Positions 43,804 to 51,891 of a DNA stretch of 64,000 nt are shown piece after piece. Each line of letters opens with the position of its first letter. Position 1 is the stretch's first letter. The notes beneath the pieces are model-generated. The model did not search any database and had not been told where the DNA came from. It saw only the letters and a list, made by a program, of their open reading frames with translations. The position numbers were made by a program, and so were the translations under genes. The DNA comes from Bradyrhizobium monzae (GTDB taxonomy: Bacteria; Pseudomonadota; Alphaproteobacteria; Rhizobiales; Xanthobacteraceae), in the NCBI RefSeq assembly GCF_021458635.1, contig NZ_JAIRDQ010000006.1, positions 435,105 to 499,104 on the forward strand. The letters are read 5' to 3'.

Positions 43804-44558
43804 TGCCCGATATCGACCGCGTCTATCTCGTCACCGGTGCCGCCAGCGGCATCGGTCGCGCCACCGCCAAATTGCTCGCGGCGCCAGGCGTCGCGCTTCT
43901 GATGCACACGCGCTCGAACGCCGAAGGGCTCGACACCACTGCGGCGGACGTGCAAGCGAAGGGCGCTGTGGTCGCAAAATGTCTCGGCGATCTCGCCGAG
44001 GAAGCAGCCGTCACCGACGCACTCTCCGCCACGCAACGCGCCTTCGGCCGGCTGGACGGACTGATCCTGGTCGGCGGCCACGCCCGCCGCGGCAGCGCGA
44101 TCGGCACGCCGGCGGACCAGTTTCGCCAGGCGATGGATGAATCGGCACTGGCCTTCACGCGGATGGTCGAGGCGGCGCTTCCACTGCTGCGTGCGGGGCA
44201 AGATCCACGGATCGTCGCGGTGTCGTCCTTCGTGGCGCATGCGATCCGGCCCGAATTCTCGCCGTTCGCAGCAACGGCGGCGAGCCGCTCCGCGCTGGAA
44301 GCGCTGGTGCGGCTGAGCGCGATCGAGCTTGCGAAAGACGGCATCAATGTCAACGCGGTCGCGCCGGGCCTCATCGTCAAGGACAAGCCGAGCGAGAGCC
44401 GGCTGTCGCCGGAGCAGATCTCCGCGACCGAGGCGCTGATCCCGATGCACCGCCGCGGGCGGCCGGAAGAGGTCGCCGAGATCATCGCCTTCCTGGCGTC
44501 ACCAAGAGCGTCCTACGTCACAGGCCAGATCTGGCACGTCAATGGAGGCCTGACATGA
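43800..44558 (+). CDS. SDR-fold protein lacking the YxxxK catalytic pair
   Basis: 252 residues. Rossmann nucleotide motif VTGAASGIGRATAK at about 10-23 and a later GGHARRGSAIG in place of NNAG. The catalytic Ser region is AVSSFVAHA. At the expected YxxxK place the sequence is FAATAASRSALEAL, so Tyr is replaced by Thr or Ala and Lys by Arg; the DNA there is clear (around 44265-44310). C-terminal VNAVAPGLIV and VTGQIWHVNGGLT are otherwise classical. It therefore binds a dinucleotide in all probability but may not act as a normal dehydrogenase. It is coupled on both sides to the transporter ATPase and to the enolase-superfamily gene. Confidence 0.85.
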   Translation: MMPDIDRVYLVTGAASGIGRATAKLLAAPGVALLMHTRSNAEGLDTTAADVQAKGAVVAKCLGDLAEEAAVTDALSATQRAFGRLDGLILVGGHARRGSAIGTPADQFRQAMDESALAFTRMVEAALPLLRAGQDPRIVAVSSFVAHAIRPEFSPFAATAASRSALEALVRLSAIELAKDGINVNAVAPGLIVKDKPSESRLSPEQISATEALIPMHRRGRPEEVAEIIAFLASPRASYVTGQIWHVNGGLT

Positions 44559-45682
44559 CCGAAGCCACCATCGAACGTCTCCGCCTGTTCCTGATCGAAA
44601 GCCCGATCAAGATGGCGCGCCTGCAGGGCGTCGGCAACGTCAAGGGTACGGTGAAGCGCGTGCTGATCGAGCTCACCTCGAGCGACGGTGTCATCGGCTG
44701 GGGCGAGGCGGCGCCATGGGAGGTGTTCACGGGAACGGCTGAAGCGGCGTTCGCAGCACTCGACATTTACTTGAGGCCAATCCTGCTCGGCAAATCCGTG
44801 CGCCGCATCCGCGCGCTGATGGCCGAGCTCGACCGCGCGCTGGTCGGCCATGCAGAAGCAAAAGTCGCGGTCGAGATGGCATTGCTCGATATCGTCGGCA
44901 AATCGTCGGGTCTATCGGTTGCCGACCTGCTCGGCGGCCGCGTGCGCGACACGATCCCGCTGTCGTTCTCGATTGCCGATCCGGATTTCGCCGCCGATCT
45001 CGAACGCATGCGAAAAATGGTTCCGGACGGCAACGTCATCTACAAAGTCAAGACCGGCGTCAAACCGCATCGCGAGGACCTCGATCATCTCTCGGCGATC
45101 CGCAAGGAGTTCGGCGACAAGGTCGATTTGCGTGTCGACTACAACCAGGCCTTGGCGCCGTTCGGCGCCATCAAGATCCTGCGCGATGTCGAGGAGTTCG
45201 CGCCGACCTTCATCGAGCAGCCGGTGCCGCGCAAATTTCTCGACGTGATGGCGCAGCTCGCCGCGGCGCTGGAAACGCCCGTTCTGGCCGACGAAAGCTG
45301 CTTCGACCGCCGCGACATGATGGAGGTCGTGCGCCGCGAGGCGGCCGACGCGATCTCGATCAAGCTGATGAAGGCCGGCGGCCTGTTCGAGGCGCAGGCG
45401 ATCATGGCGATCGCCGATATCGCCGGCCTGCCCGGCTATGGCGGCACGCTGTGGGAGGGCGGCATTGGCCTTGCCGCCGGCACGCAGCTGATCGCGGCGA
45501 CGCCGGGCATCTCGCTCGGCTGCGAATTCTACATGCCGCATCACGTGCTGACCGAGGACGTGCTGGAAGAGCGCGTTGCCAATCGCGGAGGTCACGTTGT
45601 CGTGCCCGACGGCCCCGGCCTCGGCATTCGCGTGAGTGAGGCCTCGGTTCGCGCGAATGCGCGGGTGCTGGCGGAGGCGTAA
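44555..45682 (+). CDS. Enolase-superfamily enzyme, muconate-cycloisomerase/epimerase-like
   Basis: 375 residues. An N-terminal capping domain (about 5-125) is followed by the barrel with the MLE-subgroup catalytic set: K-x-K in IYKVKTGV, metal ligands in RVDYNQAL (Asp), FIEQPVP (Glu) and LADESCFD (Asp), and the second-side Lys in ISIKLMKAGG. These enzymes abstract a proton alpha to a carboxylate; members include muconate lactonising enzymes and dipeptide or amino-acid epimerases and racemases. Coupled by ATGA to the SDR-fold gene in an acid-uptake operon, so it likely acts on the imported compound. The substrate is unknown. Confidence 0.85.
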   Translation: MTEATIERLRLFLIESPIKMARLQGVGNVKGTVKRVLIELTSSDGVIGWGEAAPWEVFTGTAEAAFAALDIYLRPILLGKSVRRIRALMAELDRALVGHAEAKVAVEMALLDIVGKSSGLSVADLLGGRVRDTIPLSFSIADPDFAADLERMRKMVPDGNVIYKVKTGVKPHREDLDHLSAIRKEFGDKVDLRVDYNQALAPFGAIKILRDVEEFAPTFIEQPVPRKFLDVMAQLAAALETPVLADESCFDRRDMMEVVRREAADAISIKLMKAGGLFEAQAIMAIADIAGLPGYGGTLWEGGIGLAAGTQLIAATPGISLGCEFYMPHHVLTEDVLEERVANRGGHVVVPDGPGLGIRVSEASVRANARVLAEA

Positions 45683-45685
45683 GCC

Positions 45686-45724
45686 CGTCATTCCGGGTTC
45701 GCGCTTTGCGCGCCCCGGGACGAC
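45686..45724. repeat. Short hairpin repeat of the second family
   Basis: CCCGTCATTCCGGG-type left end and CCCCGGGACGAC right end around GCGCTTTGCGC, which itself forms a small hairpin. It is a shortened relative of the repeat at 26365-26436. It lies 3 bp after the enolase-superfamily gene and ahead of the HIT gene. Confidence 0.65.
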
Positions 45725-45829
45725 AGCGGAGCATGCCGCCCCCGCGGGCCCGATCCTTCCCCTCGGGGAATCGGTATCGTATGGTTCGGCCAAACGCGCC
45801 CGACTCCATCGGGCATTCTGGAAACGCAT

Positions 45830-46249
45830 ATGTCCGATCCCGCCTGGTCGCTGCACTCCCGCCTGAAAGAGGACACCATCGACATCGGCGATCTGCCGCT
45901 GTCGAAAGTGCTCGTCATCAAGGACGCGCATTATCCCTGGCTGCTGCTGGTGCCGCGGCGCGCCGATGCGGTCGAGATCATCGACCTCGACGAGGTCCAG
46001 CAGGCGCAGCTGATGACCGAGATCTCCCGCGTCTCGCGCGCGCTGAAGGAAATCACCAAATGCGACAAGCTCAATGTCGCAGCGCTCGGCAATCTCGTGC
46101 CGCAACTTCACGTTCACATCATCGCGCGCCGCACCAGCGACGCCGCCTGGCCGCGGCCGGTCTGGGGCGTGATGCCGCCCCTGGCGCATGACGCCACTGA
46201 AGTACAGAATTTCATCAGCGCACTTCGCCGAAAAATCTGGTTGGGTTGA
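45830..46249 (+). CDS. HIT-domain protein
   Basis: 139 residues. HIT proteins are nucleotide hydrolases or transferases of the histidine-triad superfamily. The active-site segment is QLHVHIIARR, an H-x-H-x-x pattern shortened from the classical three-histidine form; the strand before it is LVPRRADAVEIIDL. The protein is close in length to other proteobacterial HIT members. Its stop lies just before the NudC start on the same strand, so the two probably form an operon acting on nucleotides. Confidence 0.85.
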   Translation: MSDPAWSLHSRLKEDTIDIGDLPLSKVLVIKDAHYPWLLLVPRRADAVEIIDLDEVQQAQLMTEISRVSRALKEITKCDKLNVAALGNLVPQLHVHIIARRTSDAAWPRPVWGVMPPLAHDATEVQNFISALRRKIWLG

Positions 46250-46260
46250 AAGAACAAGAA

Positions 46261-47199
46261 ATGTCAGCATTCGACTCGTTTCCGCTGGGGCAACCGGCCT
46301 TCGTCACCAACATCCTCGATCGCGCCGCGCATCTGCGCCGCGATGACGAAAAGCTGTTCGCGATGGAGCAAAAGCCGTCCTCGCGCGCCTATATCGTCTA
46401 TCGCGACTCGCTGCTGGTGAAGCGCGACGGCGACAAGACGCGCGCGCTGCTCGGAATCGACGAGGCACTGAAATGCGGCGCCAATCCCGGCACGATCTTT
46501 CTGGGCTTGCGCGATGGCGCCGCGATCTTCGGCATGGGCCTGGCGCAGGCTGCCGCCGAGAAAATGATTGGCCGCGAGGACTACACCGTCACCGAGCTGC
46601 GCGGCATGGCGATGCAGGGCGCGATCCCGCCCGACGAGCTGTCGGCGGTCGCGATGGCGAAGTCGATGGTCGGCTGGCATCAGCGCCACGGCTATTGCGC
46701 CAATTGCGGCGCCCGCAGTGCGATGAAGGAAGGCGGCTGGAAGCGCGAATGCCCTGCTTGCAAGGCCGAACATTTCCCGCGCACCGACCCGGTCGTGATC
46801 ATGCACGTCTCCTCCGGAGACAAATGCCTGCTCGGCCGTCAGAAGCAGTTTCCGCCGGGCATGTATTCCTGCCTCGCCGGCTTCGTCGAGGCCGCCGAGA
46901 CCATCGAGGACGCGGTACGCCGCGAGATACTCGAAGAATCAGGTATCCGCTGCGCCGACGTGCAATACTACATGACCCAGCCCTGGCCCTATCCGTCATC
47001 CCTGATGATCGGTTGCAGCGCGCGGGCCTTGAACGAAGATGTCGTCGTCGATCATTCAGAACTCGAGGATGCACGCTGGTTCACGCGTGAGGAGGCTGCC
47101 CTGATGCTGAAGCGCACGCATCCCGACGGCCTCGCCGGCCCGCATCCCTTCGCCATTGCGCATCACCTGCTCGGCCGCTGGGTGCACAACAAGAGCTGA
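46261..47199 (+). CDS. nudC: NAD+ diphosphatase NudC
   Basis: 312 residues. Hydrolyses NAD(H) and, as shown in E. coli, removes the NAD cap from RNA. A C4 zinc ribbon is complete: YCANCGARSA and ECPACKAEHF. The Nudix box is GFVEAAETIEDAVRREILEESG with all key Glu/Arg residues, and the NudC-specific TQPWPYPSS follows. The ATG at 46261 is preferred; TTG at 46246, which overlaps the HIT stop, is also in frame. The HIT gene ends 11 bp upstream, and the PfkB gene starts 6 bp after. Confidence 0.95.
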   Translation: MSAFDSFPLGQPAFVTNILDRAAHLRRDDEKLFAMEQKPSSRAYIVYRDSLLVKRDGDKTRALLGIDEALKCGANPGTIFLGLRDGAAIFGMGLAQAAAEKMIGREDYTVTELRGMAMQGAIPPDELSAVAMAKSMVGWHQRHGYCANCGARSAMKEGGWKRECPACKAEHFPRTDPVVIMHVSSGDKCLLGRQKQFPPGMYSCLAGFVEAAETIEDAVRREILEESGIRCADVQYYMTQPWPYPSSLMIGCSARALNEDVVVDHSELEDARWFTREEAALMLKRTHPDGLAGPHPFAIAHHLLGRWVHNKS

Positions 47200-47205
47200 C
47201 CGCCG

Positions 47206-48129
47206 ATGGCTGCATCAAGGATCGCGCCGCGCATCCTCTGCATCGGAATTCCCGTGCGCGACCTCACCTTTCGGGTCGAGGCCGTGCCCGCGCGTGGCAC
47301 CAAGGCGAACGCGACGCATTTTGCGGAAATTTGCGGCGGCAACGCGCTCAACGCTGCGATCGCGATTGCGCGGCTGGGCAGCCGCGCGTCGTTCGCGGGC
47401 CCCATGGGCGATGCCGGTGAAACATCGAGCCGCTTCATTCTCGATCTGATGGCCACCGAGGGCATCGAGTCCAAAGCAATCGTGCGCATGCCGGGCCTGA
47501 TGACGCCGGTCTCGGCGATCATGATCGAGCCCTCCGGCGAGCGGACGCTGACGATCTATCGCGATCCCGCGCTGTGGACCGTGAAACTATCGGATGCAGA
47601 CGAGCTCCTCGCCGATTGTCGGGCTGTCCTCGTCGAAAGCCGCTGCGGCGCCTTCTGCATTGACCTCTGCACCGAGGCACGGCGGCGTGGGATTGCCGTC
47701 ATCGTCGGCGTCGATCGCGCGATGGCGCTGACCGACCCGCTGCTCACGGCCGCCTCGCATCTCTTGTTCTCAAGCGATCAGGTGCAGGAGACCGCCGATA
47801 TCGCCGACGACGGCGAGGCGCTGAAGCGGCTCGCCAAGCTCACGCCAGCCTTCCTCGCCGCTACCCGCGGCCCGCAAGGCACGATCTGGCTGAACGAGAC
47901 GGGCGTGCTCGAGGAGACGCTGGCCTTTCCGGTCGAGGCGGTGGATACGCTTGGTGCCGGAGACGCCTTCCAGGCCGCCTTCACGCTCCGCCTCGCCGAG
48001 GGCGGCGAGATACGGGAGGCGCTGCGATTCGCCGCGGCTGCCGCAGCACTGAAATGCACCCGCCATGGCGGCGGCCTCGCTGCCCCGCAACGCATTGAAG
48101 TTGAAGAGCTTTTGCGGACTCAGATGTAG
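47206..48129 (+). CDS. PfkB-family carbohydrate kinase
   Basis: 307 residues. Ribokinase fold with GGNALNAAIAIARLG near residue 45 and the C-terminal catalytic/anion-hole motif DTLGAGDAFQAAF. The start at 47206 is an ATG 6 bp after nudC, so it may be cotranscribed with HIT and NudC. Members phosphorylate sugars, nucleosides or related alcohols; the exact substrate is not predictable, though the neighbours hint at nucleotide turnover. The protein ends before the Lrp regulator on the same strand. Confidence 0.85.
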   Translation: MAASRIAPRILCIGIPVRDLTFRVEAVPARGTKANATHFAEICGGNALNAAIAIARLGSRASFAGPMGDAGETSSRFILDLMATEGIESKAIVRMPGLMTPVSAIMIEPSGERTLTIYRDPALWTVKLSDADELLADCRAVLVESRCGAFCIDLCTEARRRGIAVIVGVDRAMALTDPLLTAASHLLFSSDQVQETADIADDGEALKRLAKLTPAFLAATRGPQGTIWLNETGVLEETLAFPVEAVDTLGAGDAFQAAFTLRLAEGGEIREALRFAAAAAALKCTRHGGGLAAPQRIEVEELLRTQM

Positions 48130-48183
48130 AGCCATTCTGCGGCGGCGCCAAGATTATGGGGTTGCGAGGGAAGATTTTTCTCT

Positions 48184-48208
48184 ATATGAGGGAAACAAAC
48201 CCTCATAT
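48184..48208. promoter_or_regulatory. 9-bp inverted repeat ahead of the Lrp-type gene, candidate autoregulatory operator
   Basis: ATATGAGGG (48184-48192) and CCCTCATAT (48200-48208) are perfect mirror images around the 7-nt spacer AAACAAA. The repeat ends 18 bp before the regulator ATG. Lrp/AsnC proteins bind such pseudo-palindromes and often repress their own gene. Confidence 0.6.
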
Positions 48209-48226
48209 TGGAACAAAGTTCTTCAA

Positions 48227-48736
48227 ATGACCGAACTCGCTGTCCAGCTCCCCGAGACCAGCCGCCGCCTCGACACCATCGACCGCAAGATCCTGATGGT
48301 GCTGCAGGACGATGCCTCCCTGTCCGTTGCCGAAATCGGCGACCGCGTCGGCCTGTCCTCGACCCCCTGCTGGAAGCGCATCCAGCGCCTGGAGGCCGAC
48401 GGCGTGATCCTGAAGCGGGTGGCGCTGGTCGATCAGAACAAGATCGGGCTCGGCATCTCCGTGTTCGTGTCGGTGGAGAGTTCGGATCATTCCGACGCCT
48501 GGCTCAAGAAGTTCGCTGAAGCGGTCAGCGCCATGCCCGAGGTGATGGAATTCTACCGCATGGCCGGCGACGTCGATTACATGCTTCGCGTGGTGGTCGC
48601 GGACATGCAGGCCTATGACATCTTCTACAAGAAGCTGATCAGTGCCGTACCGCTGAAGAACGTCACCTCGCGTTTCGCGATGGAGAAGATCAAATCGGTC
48701 ACGGCACTGCCGATCCCGGCCGTGGTCGCGGCCTGA
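48227..48736 (+). CDS. Lrp/AsnC-family transcriptional regulator
   Basis: 169 residues from the ATG at 48227; the longer frame from 48065 overlaps PfkB and the operator. N-terminal HTH: LDTIDRKILMVLQDDASLSVAEIGDRVGLSSTP...RIQRLEADGVI (about 14-62). The C-terminal RAM/AsnC_trans_reg domain (about 70-155) has GISVFVSVES and GDVDYMLRVVVADMQAYD, the ligand-binding loop. Such proteins are usually octamers responding to an amino acid. The 9-bp inverted repeat upstream makes self-regulation likely. Confidence 0.92.
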   Translation: MTELAVQLPETSRRLDTIDRKILMVLQDDASLSVAEIGDRVGLSSTPCWKRIQRLEADGVILKRVALVDQNKIGLGISVFVSVESSDHSDAWLKKFAEAVSAMPEVMEFYRMAGDVDYMLRVVVADMQAYDIFYKKLISAVPLKNVTSRFAMEKIKSVTALPIPAVVAA

Positions 48737-48760
48737 GTCGCACCGCACGGAAGCTGTATC

Positions 48761-48877
48761 GCCCGGCTTCATGCGCAATTGCGCATCAGGACCGGGCAAT
48801 CCAGTACGCCGCGGCTTCTCCGTATCCCACCAACGTCTCTGGAATACTGGATCACCCGCTTTCGCGGGTGATGACAG
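48761..48877. repeat. Hairpin repeat of a third family
   Basis: 117 bp with three nested or adjacent hairpins: GCCCGG...CCGGGC at the left, enclosing ATGCGCAATTGCGCAT; ATCCAGTA...TACTGGAT in the middle; and ATCACCCGC-TTTC-GCGGGTGAT at the right. It is different from the CGTCATG and CGTCGTC families. It lies between the Lrp gene and the convergent phosphomannomutase gene, suitable as a two-way terminator. Confidence 0.7.
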
Positions 48878-48914
48878 CGGTGGATACGGCAAGCGAAGGC
48901 TCGCCGGCTCCTGT

Positions 48915-50414
48915 TCAGATCTTCTGATTATACTCGCCGACCTCGGGGTGCGTACGCAGCACGCTGTTCACCATCTCGAACATGTCGTGCATGCGCTGCT
49001 CGGAGACCGGGCTTTCGACCACGACCACGAGCTCGGGCTTGTTGGAGGAGGCGCGCACCAGGCCCCAGCTGCCGTCTTCGACCGTGACGCGCACGCCGTT
49101 GACGGTGACGAGATCGCGGATCGACTGGCCGCCGATCTTGGCACCCTTGGCCTGCAAACCTTCGAAGTGCTTCACCACCTGGTCGATGACACCGTACTTC
49201 ACCTCGTCGGCGCAATGCGGCGACATGGTCGGCGACGACCACGTCTTCGGCAGCGCGTTCTTCAAATCGGCCATCGACTTGCCGGACGCTCGGTCGAGCA
49301 TGTCGCAGATCGCAAGCGCCGAGACGAGACCGTCATCATAGCCGCGTCCATACGGCTTGTTGAAGAAGAAGTGGCCGGACTTCTCGAAGCCCGCGAGCGC
49401 ACCCGTCTCGTTGGTGCGGCGCTTCATGTAGGAATGACCGGTCTTCCAGTAAGCAGTCTTGGCGCCCTGCGCCTGCAGGACGGGATCGGTGATGAACAGG
49501 CCGGTCGACTTCACGTCGACGATGAACCGCGCGTCCTTGTGGATCGCCGACATGTCGCGCGCCAGCATCACGCCGACCTTGTCGGCAAAGATCTCCTCGC
49601 CGGTGTTGTCGACGACGCCGCAGCGGTCGCCGTCACCGTCGAAGCCGAGGCCGACATCAGCCTTGTGATGCAGCACCGCATCGCGGATGGCGTGCAGCAT
49701 CTCCATGTCTTCCGGATTCGGATTGTATTTCGGGAAGGTGTGGTCGAGCTCGGTGTCGAGCGGAATCACCTCGCAGCCGATGGCTTCCAGCACCTGCGGC
49801 GCGAACGCGCCGGCCGTGCCATTGCCGCAGGCCGCAACGACCTTGAGCTTGCGCTTGAGCTTCGGCCGGCTGGTGAGGTCGGCGATGTAGCGCGCCGGAT
49901 AGTTTTCGTGGAACTGGTAGGAGCCGCCGGCTTTGTTCTTGAAATCGGCGTTGAGCACGATCTCCTTCAGCCGCGTCATCTCATCGGGGCCGAAGGTCAG
50001 CGGGCGGTTGGCGCCCATCTTCACGCCGGTCCAGCCGTTGTCGTTGTGCGAGGCCGTGACCATGGCGACGCAAGGCACGTCGAGATCGAACTGCGCGAAA
50101 TAGGCCATCGGTGTCACCGCAAGGCCGATGTCGTGCACCTTGCAGCCCGCCGCCATCAGGCCGGATATCAGCGCATATTTGATCGAGGCCGAATAGCCGC
50201 GGAAGTCATGGCCCGTGACGATCTCCTGCTTGACGCCGAGTTCCGCGATCAGCGCGCCCAGCCCCATGCCGAGCGCCTGCACGCCCATGAGGTTGATTTC
50301 CTTCTGGAACAACCAGCGCGCGTCGTATTCGCGAAAGCCGGTGGGCTTGACCATCGGCTCGGATTCGAAGGCGTAGGTGTTGGGCAAAAGCACGGATTTC
50401 GGCTTGGGAAACAT
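48915..50414 (-). CDS. Phosphomannomutase/phosphoglucomutase
   Basis: 499 residues. Alpha-D-phosphohexomutase that interconverts sugar 1- and 6-phosphates for polysaccharide precursors. Phosphoserine loop VTASHNDNGWTGVKM, metal loop GFDGDGDRCGVVD, sugar-specificity loop in the ETGALAGFEKSGHFFF region (Glu and Ser), and C-terminal phosphate-binding RASSNKPELVV. The start MFPKPKSVLLPNTYAF is accepted because no other in-frame start precedes the conserved FREYDARW. With UDP-glucose dehydrogenase 4 kb away it could serve envelope sugar synthesis. Confidence 0.92.
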   Translation of the reverse strand: MFPKPKSVLLPNTYAFESEPMVKPTGFREYDARWLFQKEINLMGVQALGMGLGALIAELGVKQEIVTGHDFRGYSASIKYALISGLMAAGCKVHDIGLAVTPMAYFAQFDLDVPCVAMVTASHNDNGWTGVKMGANRPLTFGPDEMTRLKEIVLNADFKNKAGGSYQFHENYPARYIADLTSRPKLKRKLKVVAACGNGTAGAFAPQVLEAIGCEVIPLDTELDHTFPKYNPNPEDMEMLHAIRDAVLHHKADVGLGFDGDGDRCGVVDNTGEEIFADKVGVMLARDMSAIHKDARFIVDVKSTGLFITDPVLQAQGAKTAYWKTGHSYMKRRTNETGALAGFEKSGHFFFNKPYGRGYDDGLVSALAICDMLDRASGKSMADLKNALPKTWSSPTMSPHCADEVKYGVIDQVVKHFEGLQAKGAKIGGQSIRDLVTVNGVRVTVEDGSWGLVRASSNKPELVVVVESPVSEQRMHDMFEMVNSVLRTHPEVGEYNQKI

Positions 50415-50580
50415 TGAGACGGTCTCGTGAAATGGGCAGGAATTGCTGCAGCCTTAGCGAATGCCGGGCCGCAACGGAAGCCGGGAACGAAGGCCTATGG
50501 CCGATAATTGCGGCAGTTTGGTAACGGAAAATGATGCGCCGGAAGAGACCGGTATTCTGACCAGGTCGGCTATGGGCGCG

Positions 50581-50909
50581 CTATCTCATCTTCGACCGCG
50601 CCCTGAGAGGTTGCAGGGCCTGTTGAACGGTCTCCCACAGAAGATGGGCTGCAACGTCCTCATAATTGTGGCGATAAACATTGCCCGCCGCAGCCATCTG
50701 CCTCCATGCGATTGCGGGTGCCTCGCCTTCAGTTCCTCTGGAAGGCGGCGAGACGCTTCTGAAATTATCTCCAGGCATCGCGTCACCGGATAGACCGACC
50801 GCAGATCCGCCGCGAATGCCTCGCGATCGAGACCTCCGGCGAACTCAGTCGCCAAATCGATGTGATGCAGGATGTCTCGCAGAGTCCCGTCGGTGCGATC
50901 AGAAGGCAT
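50581..50909 (-). pseudogene. hepT: HepT-like (DUF86) toxin gene with a one-base frameshift
   Basis: In the first frame from the ATG at 50909 the protein reads as HepT up to EELKARHP; then it leaves the family. A different frame resumes it as AIAWRQMAAAGNVYRHNYED to a stop at 50581. Adding one base within about 50706-50718 restores a 109-residue HepT-like protein, so a 1-bp deletion is inferred. HepT is an RNase toxin neutralised by MntA; the catalytic RxxH-type region lies after the break and would not be made. The start overlaps the mntA stop by 11 nt. A sequencing error is the main alternative. Confidence 0.75.
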
Positions 50910-51195
50910 AGACAGCGTCGGCCGTCGCGGCGGGAGCGACGTATGATTTCAGGCCGTCGCGACTGACGACTTCAACCTGCCCATCAAAAAGGTTCGCGAT
51001 ATACTCTTTGAGCTCGACGTAGTCGAAGACCGTGATCCGCGCATCCGGATCGATCTCGACCATGATGTCGACATCGCTGCCGGAGTGATTTTCGCCCCTC
51101 GCCACCGAGCCAAACAACGCAGCATGCAAAACACCCCGCTCGCGAAGAGCAGGCTCAGACTTTCGCAGGATCGCTATCGCATCAGGGCTGTTCAT
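50899..51195 (-). CDS. mntA: MntA-like nucleotidyltransferase (antitoxin of HepT)
   Basis: 98 residues. Minimal nucleotidyltransferase fold with GSVARGENHSGSDVDIMVE, the GSX10DXD signature including the two metal Asp residues. Known MntA proteins AMPylate HepT and thereby silence the toxin. It is intact here although its partner hepT downstream is frameshifted. Start at 51195 (MNSPDAIAIL). The two overlap by 11 nt and form one transcription unit on the minus strand. Confidence 0.88.
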   Translation of the reverse strand: MNSPDAIAILRKSEPALRERGVLHAALFGSVARGENHSGSDVDIMVEIDPDARITVFDYVELKEYIANLFDGQVEVVSRDGLKSYVAPAATADAVYAF

Positions 51196-51250
51196 GGGCA
51201 GAATATAGCACCCCGTTTACCCCACGGGAGACCCCCAAGGCGGGGCGAAC

Positions 51251-51763
51251 TTACTGCTCAAGCACCATCTGGCCGTTGGCGTACTCAAAGCGCTTCAGGC
51301 GGGACAGGAAGGAGAGGCCGAGCAGGTTCTCGGACAATGCCTCATCCGGCAGCACCATGGCATCGACGTCACGCACGATGAGGCCGCCGACATCCAGCAT
51401 GGCGATGCGGGTGCGCGCGGCCTTGATGGTGCCGTTGGCGGTGGTGACGGTGGCGTTGTAGTCGTTGCGCGAGGGACGCAGGCCGAAGCGGGCGGCCGAG
51501 GTCTCGTTCAGCGCCACCACGGAGGCGCCGGTGTCGACCATGAAGCCGATGCGCTGGCCGTCGATACGGCCGTCGGTCTGGAAGTGGCCACGGCCATCGC
51601 GGGGAATGTTGAGGCTGCGGCCGCCGACCGGCGCCGTGGTCGCAACCGCGACCGTCGTCTGCGGCGCTGACCTAGCGGACGCGGAGCTCATCTTGTCCGC
51701 CATCTGCGCCATGAACGTGCCGAGGCCGATCATGACGGCCGCGATGATCATAATGTTACGCAT
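51251..51763 (-). CDS. Retropepsin-like aspartic protease, membrane-anchored
   Basis: 170 residues from the ATG at 51763 (MRNIMIIAAVMIGLG). One N-terminal membrane segment (about 3-17) is followed by a linker and a clan AA protease domain with MVDTGASVVAL (catalytic DTGA), GTIKAARTRIAMLDVGGL and LLGLSFLSRLKRF, as in TIGR02281-type bacterial retropepsins. It would act in the periplasm as a dimer. A start at 51799 adds 12 residues (MMKSGFRPG...) and is possible. Substrate unknown. Confidence 0.85.
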   Translation of the reverse strand: MRNIMIIAAVMIGLGTFMAQMADKMSSASARSAPQTTVAVATTAPVGGRSLNIPRDGRGHFQTDGRIDGQRIGFMVDTGASVVALNETSAARFGLRPSRNDYNATVTTANGTIKAARTRIAMLDVGGLIVRDVDAMVLPDEALSENLLGLSFLSRLKRFEYANGQMVLEQ

Positions 51764-51891
51764 CACATCACTTCCGGGCCGAAAGCCCGATTTCATCACG
51801 CGGCACGCCGGTCCGCGAGCGCCGCCACGGCAGAGCCGGTGTCATTTTGACGAAAAGGATGAGCGTACGGTTAATGGCCGGGCGTGATTTC

